Assembly (NCBI GenBank): GCA_027886185.1
Contig: WOAB01000864.1
Span: 4,092,001 to 4,156,000 of the forward strand
DNA length: 64,000 nucleotides
From: Rheum nobile
Taxonomy: Eukaryota; Streptophyta; Magnoliopsida; Caryophyllales; Polygonaceae
Direction: 5' to 3'
This document shows, in pieces, positions 22,412 to 33,727 of this stretch; position 1 is the stretch's first letter, and each line of letters opens with the position of its first letter. The notes under the pieces are model-generated. The model searched no databases. It saw only the letters and a list, made by a program, of their open reading frames with translations, and had not been told where the DNA came from. The position numbers and the translations under genes were made by a program.

Positions 22412-25400
22412 TGAAATACCCTAAAGGTTACAAAAATGGCAAAAGGGTAAATACAATTTTTTTGGAGACTTTATTAAATCTGGAAAAGGGGCAGGAAGCC
22501 CTCATCTGCTTGGTTGGGGAGAGAACAGCAAAGAGGGAGAGAGTCGTCTCCTACCTCTCGTTTGTACCGCTACTCCGTTCCCCGCCGGTGGACGACCCCC
22601 GGACCCCGTCGACGAGCCACTGGTGCGAGGCCGCGAGCTGCTGCTGTGGAAGAGTGAGGCCGTGAACTAGCCGAGGTGCGAACAGTCTGGTGCAAGCTGC
22701 TACACAGAATCGCGAGTTGCTGCTGCACAGACCCACGGATTTCGACGGCACATGGTATGCAAGCTGCTGCTGCGTGAGCCCTTGCTGTGCGAGCCACCAC
22801 TGTTGAAGAGACCGCCAGCTGCTGTACGAGGCCGTGAGAGTCGTTGCTGCTGTGCGTTCCGGCGAGGTGAAGCTCGGTCCCAGCGTCGGAAATAAGGCCG
22901 ATGACGAGGTAAGTGCAGCTGTGATGTTATGGTTGAACGACGCCATCTTGGTCTGATTTTAGGTTGCAGAATATTTCCCTTGATTTCACTGTTGACAAAT
23001 TGGGGGTTTTTGGGCTGAATTGCTTGTTGACAGGTTGGAGGTTGGACAGATTTGGGAAAGAGATGGCTCGGTTGGCAATTGCAAGGTTTTGGGTCCACCA
23101 AAATTTGTTTACTAAGGGTTGGTACGTAAGTTTTGGGTATGGTTTCAATTTTGGAAGTTTTGGGCTAAGTTGGACTGATTTCTGATTAATTAGGGCTGAA
23201 TTTGGAGGTTTCAAGTAATGGCTTAGTATGAGTTAATTAATGCAGGAATTGTTCGGATTGTTTTCGCAGGTTTGTTCGAGTTGGATTTGATTTTCTGAGA
23301 TCGTTGTCGTCGAGCTTGAGGCAAGATAAATCTTGCTAACCCTTCGTATATTTTATAAAATTATTTTTGTTCCTATCTTGATTCAGTAATTGATTTAGCC
23401 TTGTTGGAGTAAATTAAGTTAGATTATTAGTTGCGAAATTACTTGGTTAAATATGTGTGTTTGTTGACACTTGTGTGTGTGTGTGTGTTGGGTTGTGTAT
23501 GTCGACACCTGTGTGTGTTGGCGGTTGTGTGTTAAATTGTGTGCGTGCTGGCAGTTGTATGCTGGGATTGTGCGTTTGTGTGTGAATGTGTGTATGCTGG
23601 GATTGACTGATGTGGATTGATTGTTGTTGTTTGATTGTGGCAGATTGATTGTTGTGGATTGATTGTCGTGGATTGATTGGATTATTGATTTTAAAGTTTC
23701 TTGGTTGTATATATATATATATGTGTGAAAATGTATTAGTAGAGGTCGTGTGTAATAATTGATTGGTTTTCGGTGTGGTGTTGGATTGTTGTTGATTGAG
23801 AGTCCAAGGCCCAGGTGATGATAGCCTCACCAAACATCGTAGGGACCGAGTGTCGCCTGCGTTGTTAAGGGCCAGTGTTAATTCAGAGTCAAAGGGTCAG
23901 GTGATGATAGTCTCACCAAACCGCATAGGGTGCACGCCTACGTCGTTAAGGACCAAGGGTTGGATGGTGAAAGTCCCATCCGGAAAGTGTGTGTTGATTG
24001 TCTCACCCGGTGATGTGGTGGTGGAGACGGAGGTTGGATTGGAGGTGTTGGTGGTTGTGTGTGTTGGTTATGTGTTGATATTGGTTTATACTTGATTATT
24101 GGTTGTGTGCTCGGTTATGGGTCGTGTGTTGATTATTGGTTGTGTGTGTATATTGGTTGTGTGTTGAACAGTGGTTGTGTACTTGATTTTTGGTTGTGTG
24201 TTCGGTTATGGGTCGTGTGTTGATTATTGGTTGTGTGTGTATATTGGTTGTGTGTTGAATAGTGGTTGTGTACTTGATTTTTGGTTGTGTGCTCGGTTAT
24301 GGGTCGTGTGTTGATTATTGGTTGTGTGTGTATATTGGTTATGTGTTGAATAGTGGTTGTGTACTTGATTTTTGGTTGTGTGCTCGGTTATGGGTCGTGT
24401 GTTGATTATTGGTTGTGTGTGTATATTGGTTGTGTGTTGAATAGTGGTTGTGTACTTGATTATTGGTTGTGTGTGTGATTATGGGTTGCGTGTTGATTAT
24501 GTGTTGTGTTGGTGAATATTGGTTGTATGCTTAGTTAATGGTTTTGTTTGCGGATATTGGTGGGGTATTTGATTATTGGTTTTGTGTTAGACTTTGGTTG
24601 TCGGTTGGTTGTAGTTAGTAGTCGTTTGTTGATTGTTGTTAGTGTTGGTTGTGGGCTATGGTTGTCCATTGGTAGTGATTGTTGGATCTTGGTGTGAATT
24701 GTTTGAGAAGGTTGGTTATGTTGATTGATTAGTCTTGGTTGTAAGTCAGTAGTAAGATATATGTATATATGTTTCATAGGGTTGATGTTTGAGGTATTAG
24801 TAATAGAGAGAATGTTTGATGGGATTGTTTTATTCATTTATACTCGTGTAAGGTTGAGATTGGCTGAAATGAGGTTAGCATAGTGAATAATTGGATAAGA
24901 ATGGTTTTTCAGATCGGTTATGTGGCAGAGTGTGTTTATGTTTTGAGATGTGGTTGGTTTTGTTTGGTTGATATGATTAAGTGTAATTATGATATTATAT
25001 ATATAAATGTATATATTGTGTGTGTGTTGTTGCTTGGTATGAGTTGTTGATATGTTTAAGCTGTATTTTTAATTGTTTTGGCTTGAGGAGTCTTGCCAGT
25101 CTTTCAAAAGACTAACCAGCTTCGGTTTACGTGCCGCGGTTGGCTGGGGTATCGGGTCCCCCAGTCAACTGGTCTTTGCAGGTTTGTAGCAACAAGCGGG
25201 TTCTGGATCACAGATTGGTCTTCTTCACAGTTAAAGATTTGTTTTTGCATCGGATTTGAAAATGTTGTATTCGCTTCTGTGTTTTGGATATAAATTGATG
25301 TATTAACTGGATAACAGGTTTAAGTATTGATTCAAACTTGAGCAGAGAATTTTAATGTTGATAACTTTTGTGTTTTTGGATGAGTTTTGGATTTCTTTTC

Positions 25401-25466
25401 TTTTAGAAACCGCCTTATAGTCCTTCGGGACTATGGCACTGTAGCACCTCTGGCCCGGGGTGTTAC
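22412..25466 (+). repeat. Element C LTR1
   Basis: In order: TGAAATACCC start; a GC-rich, CTG-rich segment (about 22560-22910); a splice-donor-like GACGAG/GTAAGT at 22909; an acceptor-like TTTTCGCAG/G near 23269; a CA/GT-rich stretch; a module of short dyads (23810-24020); four 91-bp units starting at 24091, 24182, 24273 and 24364; and the conserved 3' end with hairpin 25417-25434. Confidence 0.92.
24091..24454 (+). repeat. 91-bp minisatellite, four units, in element C LTR1
   Basis: CTTGATT...GGTTGTGTG units start every 91 bp (24091, 24182, 24273, 24364). The same array in LTR2 has only two units (28514 and 28605). Confidence 0.9.
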
Positions 25467-26825
25467 AGAAATTGGTATCAGAGCATTTACGTTCTAAAAT
25501 GGTTTTCAAAAGTTTGATGTGGATGAGACCACTCGCAAAAACTGTGAAGCAATCGTGTGAACAGAGACCCTTGTTGTTGCGCATATGTGAGTTTGTGTTT
25601 GATATATTTTATATGTGATGTTGAGTATTGATGATTAATTTCATATGCGATGTTTAATGTGGTTAAGTAAATTTTATGGTGTGTTCCCTGGTAAGTGGGA
25701 CGTGTTGGAGATTAATAAGGTAAGTGTGGGTGTAATAGAGGATGAGGCTGTTGGGCTTATCGTCAAGAGGTTGAGTCTGGTAACTGATGATTCGGTATGA
25801 AGTTGTTGTGTGTTGCTATTACTGTCAAGAAAGAGAATGACAGATGGAGCACTTTCAGAGATGATTGTATTCAGATATGAAACTTTGATGGTGATGCATA
25901 GTTGTACGACCTTTGAGCAGTATGCTGATGAATATTTGATCAGGGAGACTGAGACAGTTGATTTTGATCAGACTGTTGATGTTGGAAGTAGTAAGGAACA
26001 GAGAACTCGGTCCGCACCGGAAAAAGGAAAATTTTACAACTATGGGTTCGGCTGAGCTGAGAAGTAGAATGCGCATGTTGCTATAGGCAGATTATGGCTG
26101 GTTACGTAAGGCTAAGAATTTTGAATGGGACGGGAAATGTCAGGAGAGAGTTTCAAAGAACTCAGGAGGTGTTTGATTAGTGCGTCAGTATTAGTTTTAT
26201 CGCAGGGAACAGAAGGGTTGTCATCTACAGTGATGTGTCTAAGCGAGGTCTGGGTTGTGTTTTAATGCAGAATGGGAAGGTCATTGCATATGCTTTTCGT
26301 CAGCTCAGATTGTATGAGAGAGAGTTGTACATGAGACAAAGATGGTGGCTAGGATTGATTAAGGATTGTGATGTAGATATTGTTTATCATCCAGAAAAGG
26401 CTAATGAAGTAGCTGATGCTTTAAATAGGAAGTCGACTCTCAAGCATGTGGTTGCTGGTCTGATGGTTTAACCAGGATTGCAACAGGAATGGTGAAAGGT
26501 GAAAGTGAAATTGGTTCGGGAAAGAGCGGACGCAGCTGAATGCGATGGAATGTTGAGTAAGATATCAATGAGATTGCTCAGGGAAGAGTGTTCAGATTTT
26601 GTTCAGGAAGATGGAGTATTGTGATTTCAGATCAGTTATGTGTGCCAGCTGATAAAGAGATTAGAGAGTGGATTCTCAAGGAAGGTTATTCCTTTGGTGA
26701 AAGTGTTATGGGCTAGGCATGGAACAGAAGAAGAGACTTGGGAACTGGAATCAGTTATGCGAGACAGATATCCGAACCTATTTGATCTCAGTTTCGAGGA
26801 CGAAACTCTTATAAGGGAGGGATAA
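25467..26825 (+). pseudogene. Element C internal region: patchwork of gag, RNase H, integrase and chromodomain remnants
   Basis: Short patches appear in the normal gag-pol order with large gaps. A gag C-terminal patch is at 25810-26055 (CTTFEQYADEYLIRE, then a damaged zinc knuckle FYNYG). The RT/RNase H junction is at about 26120-26450: VSKRGLGCVLMQNGKVIAYAFRQL is followed at once by MRQRWW, then YHPEKANEVADALNRK. An integrase N-terminal patch is at about 26638-26690 (LCVPADKEIRE in another frame), and a chromodomain-like end is at 26700-26820 (VLWARHGTEEETWE, RYPNLF). Reverse transcriptase and the integrase core are absent, so no functional enzyme is encoded. The chromodomain remnant places the ancestor among chromoviruses. 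Confidence 0.85.
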
Positions 26826-28118
26826 TGAAATACCCTAAAGGTTAAAAAAATGGAAAAAGGGTAAATAAAATTTTTTTGGAGACTTTATTAAATCTGGAAA
26901 AGGGGCAGGAAGCCCTCATCTGCTTGGTTGGGGAGAGAACAGCGAAGAGGGAGAGAGTCGTCTCCTACCTCTCGTTTGTACCGCTACTCCGTTCCCCGCC
27001 GGTGGACGACCCCCGGACCCCGTCGATGAGCCACTAGTGCGAGGCCGCGAGCTGCTGCTGTGGAAGAGTGAGGTCGTGAACCAGCCGAGGTGCGAACAGT
27101 CCGGTGCAAGCTGCTGCACAGAATCGCAAGTTGCTGCTGCACAGACCCACGGATTTCGACGGCACATGGTATGCAAGCTGCTGCTGCGTGAGCCCTTGCT
27201 GTGCGAGCCACCAATGTTGAAGAGACCGCCAGTTGCTGTACGAGGCCGTGAGAGCCGTTGCTGCTGTGCGTTCCGGCGAGGTGAAGCTCGGTCCCAGCAT
27301 CAGAAATAAGGCCGATGACGAGGTAAGTGCATCTGTGATGTTATGGTTGAACGATGCCATCTTGGTCTGATTTTAGGTTGCAGAACATTTCCCTTGATTT
27401 CACTATTGACAAATTGGGGGTTTTTGGGCTGAATTGCTTGTTGACAGGTTGGAGGTTGGACAGATTTGGGAAAGAGATGGCTCGGTTGGCAATTGCAAGG
27501 TTTTGGGTCCACCAAAATTTGTTTGCTAAGGGTTGGTACGTAAGTTTTGGGTATGGTTTCAATTTTGGAAGTTTTGGGCTAAGTTGGACTAATTTCTGAT
27601 TAATTAGGGGCTGAATTTGGAGGTTTCAAGTAATGGCTTAGTATGAGTTAATTAATGCAGGAATTGTTCGGATTGTTTTCGCAGGTTCGTTCGAGTTGGA
27701 TTTGATTTTCTGAGATCGTTGTCGTCGAGCTTGAGGCAAGATAAATCTTGCTAACCCTTCGTATATTTTATAAAATTATTTTTGTTCCTATCTTGATTCA
27801 GTAATTGATTTAGCCTTGTTGGAGTAAATTAAGTTAGATTATTAGTTGCGAAATTACTTGGTTAAATATGTGTGTTTGTTGACACTTGTGTGTGTGTGTG
27901 TTGGGTTGTGTATGTCGACACCTGTGTGTGTTGGCGGTTGTGTGTTAAATTGTGTGCGTGCTGGCAGTTGTATGCTGGGATTGTGCGTTTGTGTGTGAAT
28001 GTGTGTATGCTGGGATTGATTGATGTGGATTGATTGTTGTTGTTTGATTGTGGCGGATTGATTGTTGTGGATTGATTGTCGTGCATTGATTGGATTATTG
28101 ATTTTAAAGTTTCTTGGT

Positions 28119-28150
<32 letters not shown>

Positions 28151-29724
28151 AAAATGTGTTAATAGAGGTCGTGTGTAATAATTGATTGGTTGTCGGTGTG
28201 GTGTTGGATTGTTGTTGATTGAGAGTCCAAGGGCCAGGTGATGATAGCCTCACCAAACATCGTAGGGACCGAGTGTCGCCTACGTTGTTAAGGGCCAGTG
28301 TTAATTCAGAGTCAAAGGGTCAGGTGATGATAGTCTCACCAAACCGCGTAGGGTGCACGCCTACGTCGTTAAGGACCAAGGGTTGGATGGTGAAAGTCCC
28401 ATCCGGAAAGTGTGTGTTGATTGTCTCACCCGGTGATGTGGTGGTGGAGACGGAGGTTGGATTGGAGGTGTTGGTGGTTGTGTGTGTTGGTTATGTGTTG
28501 ATATTGGTTTATACTTGATTATTGGTTGTGTGCTCGGTTATGGGTCGTGTATTGATTATTGGTTGTGTGTGTATATTGGTTGTGTGTTGAATAGTGGTTG
28601 TGTACTTGATTTTTGGTTGTGTGCTCGGTTATGGGTCGTGTGTTGATTATTGGTTGTGTGTGTATATTGGTTGTGTGTTGAATAGTGGTTGTGTACTTGA
28701 TTATTGGTTGTGTGTGAATATTGGTTGTGTGTGTGATTATGGGTTGCGTGTTGATTATGTGTTGTGTTGGTGAATATTGGTTGTATGCTTAGTTAATGGT
28801 TTTGTTTGCGGATATTGGTGGGGTGTTTGATTATTGGTTTTGTGTTAGACTTTGGTTGTCGGTTGGTTGTAGTTAGTAGTCGTTTGTTGATTGTTGTTAG
28901 TGTTGGTTGTGGGCTATGGTTGTCCATTGGTAGTGATTGTTGGATCTTGGTGTGAATTGTTTGAGAAGGTTGGTTATGTTGATTGATTAGTCTTGGTTGT
29001 AAGTCAATAGTAAGATATATGTATATATGTTTCATAGGGTTGATGTTTGAGGTATTAGTAATAGAGAGAATGTTTGATGGGATTGTTTTATTCATTTATA
29101 CTCGTGTAAGGTTGAGATTGGCTGAAATGAGGTTAGCATAGTGAATAATTGGATAAGAATGGTTTTTCAGATCGGTTATGTGGCAGAGTGTGTTTATGTT
29201 TTGAGATGTGGTTGGTTTTGTTTGGTTGATATGATTAAGTGTAATTATGATATTATATATATAAATGTATATATTGTGTGTGTGTGTTGTTGCTTGGTAT
29301 GAGTTGTTGATATGTTTAAGCTGTGTTTTTAATTGTTTTGGCTTGAGGAGTCTTGCCAGTCTTTCAAAAGACTGACCAGCTTCGGTTTACGTGCCGCGGT
29401 TGGCTGGGGTATCGGGTCCCCCAGTCAACTGGTCTTTGCAGGTTTGTAGCAACAAGCGGGTTCTGGATCACAGATTGGTCTTCACAGTTAAAGATTTGTT
29501 TTTGCATCGGATTTGAAAATGTTGTATTCGCTTCTGTGTTTTGGATATAAATTGATGTATTAACTGGATGACAGGTTTAAGTATTGATTCAAACTTGAGC
29601 AGAGAATTTTAATGTTGATAACTTTTGTGTTTTTGGATGAGTTTTGGATTTCTTTTCTTTTAGAAACCGCCTTATAGTCCTTCGGGACTATGGCACTGTA
29701 GCACCTCTGGCCCGGGGTGTTACA
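26826..29724 (+). repeat. Element C LTR2
   Basis: Same layout as LTR1, with the donor-like GACGAG/GTAAGT at 27323 and hairpin at 29674-29691. It has two 91-bp units instead of four. Confidence 0.92.
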
Positions 29725-29819
29725 ATTATATACGTTTGAGGTATTATCGGGCCTTAGAGTATTTTTATGGGTACTGGCATTTAATTCTAGCTTGAGTCTG
29801 CGAGGGAGACCGCGACCAG

Positions 29820-30325
29820 AGGTCATAGACGCGGTCGCGGCATTTCCGCGACTGCGGAATTGTTTCCGTGACTGCGGAAACCTGTTCGTCGTCTTCTTCC
29901 AGAAGCTCACGCGTGTCGCCGGTTCGGATGCCGCCATTACGCCGGGGGGAGGCCAATCGCTCCGTCTTCTCGGCGCTGGGCTTCCTTTGCTCTATAAAAG
30001 GGAGGTGGAGGCCATGGAAATCTTCATCCACAGCTCCCGATCTCGCTCTCTTTCTCTCGTTCGTGCCCTCGCCGGATTCGTGCTCGTCGGAGTTTTCACT
30101 GGAGTTCTTCGTGGTCGTCAGTGGTGCTTTGGAAGCTTGGAGTGATGGTGAGCCTCGTTCGAAGCCAAGGAGGTCGTCGTCTTCATCATAATCAGTGAGC
30201 CTTGAACCGATTTAGGGTCGCGACAAGGGGAGATCCGCGACCGCGGCTATGAACACCGCGATCGCGGCTCTCCCAGAAATCCGCGACCGCGGCTTGCTTT
30301 AGCAAGCGCGATCGTGGCTTGGAGG
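29820..30325 (+). promoter_or_regulatory. Element B LTR2 promoter region with CGCGACCGCGG cluster
   Basis: The TATA box CTATAAAAGG is at 29992-30001. Seven related CG-rich words are present, but three lie upstream and four downstream, against two and five in LTR1, so copies have been gained or lost. Confidence 0.6.
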
Positions 30326-30659
30326 AGCCCGGTCACGGCTTTGACCCTCGTATCCTTTTGATTCTTTCGTTCGTATATTTTATCCGTTCGTATCAAATCT
30401 AAGTTAGGGTTCCGTCGTGGTTCGTCGTCGTCGTAGGAATCCGTAACCAGATTCCAGTTCCCAGATACCCGAAACCCGACAACTACGTTTGTCTCAATTA
30501 AGGCAAGTGGCGGTTCACTCTTGCTTATCATTCCATATTTTCTTTAGTTATCAATTATTTTGTATTCTTAATTAAATTGGAATGAAGTGTTGTTTTCGTT
30601 TGGGAACAGATTTAATAAAGTGATGTGATTAAAATATGTTATTATAATAGGTTGTATAT

Positions 30660-32381
30660 TGATAACAGGTTTTTGTCGTTCTAATTCCTACTATGCAAAA
30701 TATCCAAACAAACCTTAAACCGTAGTCCTAGGTAAGTAAAGGTCGAATCCACAGGGAGGCGAATTCTATCTTAATATGCAATTTGTATGTCAAACTAAAG
30801 TAACCAAATTGGGGTTTTGTTTGTTTTAAGTAATCTAAGCATGCAAAAGTAAACAAGGTAATAGTTGATGAAATCAGTAATGGGAAAAAGCACTTAGTCA
30901 AACAACATCCACTATTCGTATGACAAGTTGATCATAGATACTCATTCAAATCTCATGCAATGGTAATTCCAATTCCTTTTCAAATATAACTAATAGCACA
31001 ACCAGATACTATTATCACTAACTAATTAAACAACCCTGAAACTATCAAGATTCAGTTTAACAGCAGCCTTACGGATAGGAATATAGTTGGATACAACCCT
31101 AGAATAAAACAACCAGTTTTTACCCTAGAATGTAAATCAATTCTCTTCTACATAAGACTAGCACAACCAGTTACTAATACGATGCAGTTGCTACTCTGTA
31201 ATAGATATGCTCAACCAGTAACAATCTAAATCTAGCAATAGATCAATAACAACAAACCCTAGTTGCGTCCAAATAGAGATTATCAATATCAATCATAAAC
31301 AACTTAAGCAAGAGAAAGATAAAAACCATGCAATAGATTAAGAACAAGAATCTCACAACTTAATCCAAACGAAAGCTTCAGCGTCTGACTAAGCCAGGGA
31401 GGCTTAGTTCTTCATAACGTAGAAAAGGGAATTAGGGTTCAAGAGAAAAAGATGATGATCTAAGATTAGGCTAGCAAGCCTTTTTCTCAACCCTAAAATA
31501 CTAAAGGGAAATAAATTCTAAATTAACCTAAAACGAATTAATAAAATAATAATAATAATTAAACAAAATAAAGCAAGGAAATTAAGCCCGTTTTCGGCCT
31601 TGAATCTCGCAATTCTCGTTCAGTAGCCGTTCTCGGCCTCCATTTCGTGGGAGCAGCAACGGCCCAACACGGCCCAATTCAACAAAGCACCAGCTGCTTC
31701 ACGTGGGCTTCTCCTGGACGTGGGCTTCAGCTTGTACGTGGGCAACCTTCAACAATTTCCAATTCAAATGCTCGCCGATGTCACGCTGCATCATCATCCT
31801 CCAATTCATTTACAGCTTCAATTTCACGCTGCTTCTCGGCTTCACTTCACGCGGGCCACGCCTTCAATTGGGCCTCTCCTTATCACGGCCCATCTTCTTC
31901 TCCAGCAATCATGCCGCCTACGTCATGGTGACATCACGGTGGGGCCATCTTCATTTCTCCAGCTTTCAAATCTTCGGTGCTTTCAATTTGACGCCACACG
32001 GGAGGAGTTCTTCACGGTGGGCTCCAGCTCCTTTATGGGCTTCTTCTTCAAGGGCTGGCCTTTATTTGGGCCTTTCATCTCCACGGCCCATCTCCATCCT
32101 CCACACATGCCCGCTACTGATGTCGTGGATGACATCATACTCCAATTGCTCGCTGACGTCATGCTCCGTTTCTTCAGCTACAACACGCGGCATTTCACGT
32201 GGGCCACTTATTCACTTGGGCCTTTATTTAATTCGGCCCATCAATCACGTGGCTTTTAATTAATTAATTACCAAACTTTGCCCCCACACGCCATGCACAT
32301 GAATGTGTCTAAATATACCCGAATGACACCAATAAAACCTCTAATGACTCTTACTTAAGCCCTACAAAGTAGTGCTTATCA
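30660..32381 (-). repeat. Element D 3' LTR (left copy)
   Basis: It carries a dense set of GGCCCA/TGGGCC, CACGTG and TGACGTCA-like words at 31640-32260, in the 5' part of the LTR in element orientation. TGACGTCA is intact near 32154 in this copy. Compared with the right copy it has extra sequence near 30950-31030. Confidence 0.88.
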
Positions 32382-33189
32382 AATCACCCCATGCTTAGAC
32401 CTTTGCTCGTCCTCGAGTAAACTAATAAAGAGTCTCCTCCTCTTATGACGCCTCGCCAAGAATAATGAGAAATCCTAAAATCACTCTTCTTCTTTTCGCT
32501 CATTTTGCCAAGGCGCCCTTTCGGGTTTTCACCAAGCCACTCATTTCATTTTTCAATAGATGTGCTCACATAAGCTCATGTCACTCTTGACCTCATATTA
32601 CCCCAGCCTAATGCTGGTACAAGCCACCTGCTTATTACCTAGGCCGCCCTTTCCGGTATTCGACCTATCCCAGGATTTTTTATGTATGCCCTTTTTCAAA
32701 TTTTTGGCTTTTTCTTTATATTCATTTTTCTCCTCAGCAACGTAGCAAGTATAAAACCCCACCCCATGCTTAAACATTGCATTGTCCTCAATGTAATGAA
32801 AGACAAAAGAATAAAGCACAGGGGAAAGCAAAAAAAATAACTCACAACGTTGCCGAGTTGACTTGGACACTTCCTTGTTGCTGGCGGTGTAGTCATAAAA
32901 GCTCATGTCCTGGATGTCTGGCATCAACGTCATTATCTTTATCTACCGTGCAACCATAAGAAACCACTGTACGGTGTGGTGGTGATGTAGGAAATTAGGG
33001 CTGCATGGCCTTCAAAAATGGGCCCAGATGTCATCGTGGTCGGGCCCTAGTGTACCTTCTCTCCAACTGTCGAATGTAGGGCCATCATCGTTGCCAAATA
33101 AATATAGGGTGAATGTATTCCTCCGTTTAGCAACATGATGCGCACCTGTCCGTGGGGAACTCTGGACACAAGGGTAAATTTTTTATTTT

Positions 33190-33560
33190 TTTTTTACTTT
33201 TCTCCCCGTTTAAGGTCTTTTCGGGATATCTTATTTTCGTCTTTTGCTCCCCGTTTAAGGTTTTTTCGGGGCCCATTTTTTTCGATTTTTTTTCGATTTT
33301 TTTGAATTTTTTTTTGAATTTTTTTTTTTTTTTTTAGAAAGTGCGGCGGTCGTCGTGAAGGGTGCGGCGGTCGTCGTGAAGGGTGCGGCGGTCGCCGTGA
33401 AGGGTGCGGCGGTCGCCGTGAAGGGTGAGGCGGTGGCCGTAATTGCGGCGGGCGCCGTAATTAAACAGTGGTCGCCGTTTTCATGTCGCAGCTATCCTTC
33501 TTGGCGAAGCAATTACGGCGGGCGACGTAAGGTTTGCGGCGGGCGCCGTGAACACCTTCT
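33190..33560. repeat. Tandem repeats in the element D internal region
   Basis: A poly-T-rich stretch contains CTCCCCGTTTAAGG twice (about 33204 and 33249). It is followed by a 21-bp unit (GTGCGGCGGTCGTCGTGAAGG and variants) repeated four times at about 33345-33430 and degenerating to 33555. Confidence 0.8.
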
Positions 33561-33661
33561 CCGTTTTTTCACGCTTCCTGCAGGTTAGTTCGACACAGAA
33601 AGGAAAAACTAAAAGGAAAACAACTGAATAAAGACTAAGGGAAAGAAAATAAACTACCAAA

Positions 33662-33715
33662 TCTCGGGTTGCCTCCCGAGCAGCGCCTTGGTTATTGTCG
33701 TTGGCTCGACATACT
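33662..33715. promoter_or_regulatory. Short hairpin in the element D internal region
   Basis: CTCGGG-TTGCCT-CCCGAG forms a perfect 6-bp stem at about 33663-33680. It lies next to a word (GTTGCCTCCCGAGCAGCGCC) that I believe recurs in untranslated parts of plant Tat/Athila elements. Its role is unknown. Confidence 0.5.
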
Positions 33716-33727
33716 ACTCAATCCTCT

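Larger units (their letters stand above)
22412..29724 (+). mobile_element. Element C: non-autonomous chromovirus derivative, 3-kb LTRs, TSD ATTAT
   Basis: LTR1 is 22412-25466 (3055 bp) and LTR2 is 26826-29724 (2899 bp). ATTAT flanks the element (22407-22411 and 29725-29729). The primer site TGGTATCAGAGC is at 25473-25484 and a purine tract (AAGGGAGGGA) lies at about 26813-26822. The LTRs are nearly identical outside a minisatellite, so the insertion is young. The internal region is only 1359 bp. Confidence 0.95.

Noticed and set aside
31703..32263. 186-codon open frame in element D, repeated at 35725-36285
   Set aside because: It lies in the LTR promoter region, runs opposite to the element, and matches no family. 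Both copies are open because the LTRs are near-identical.
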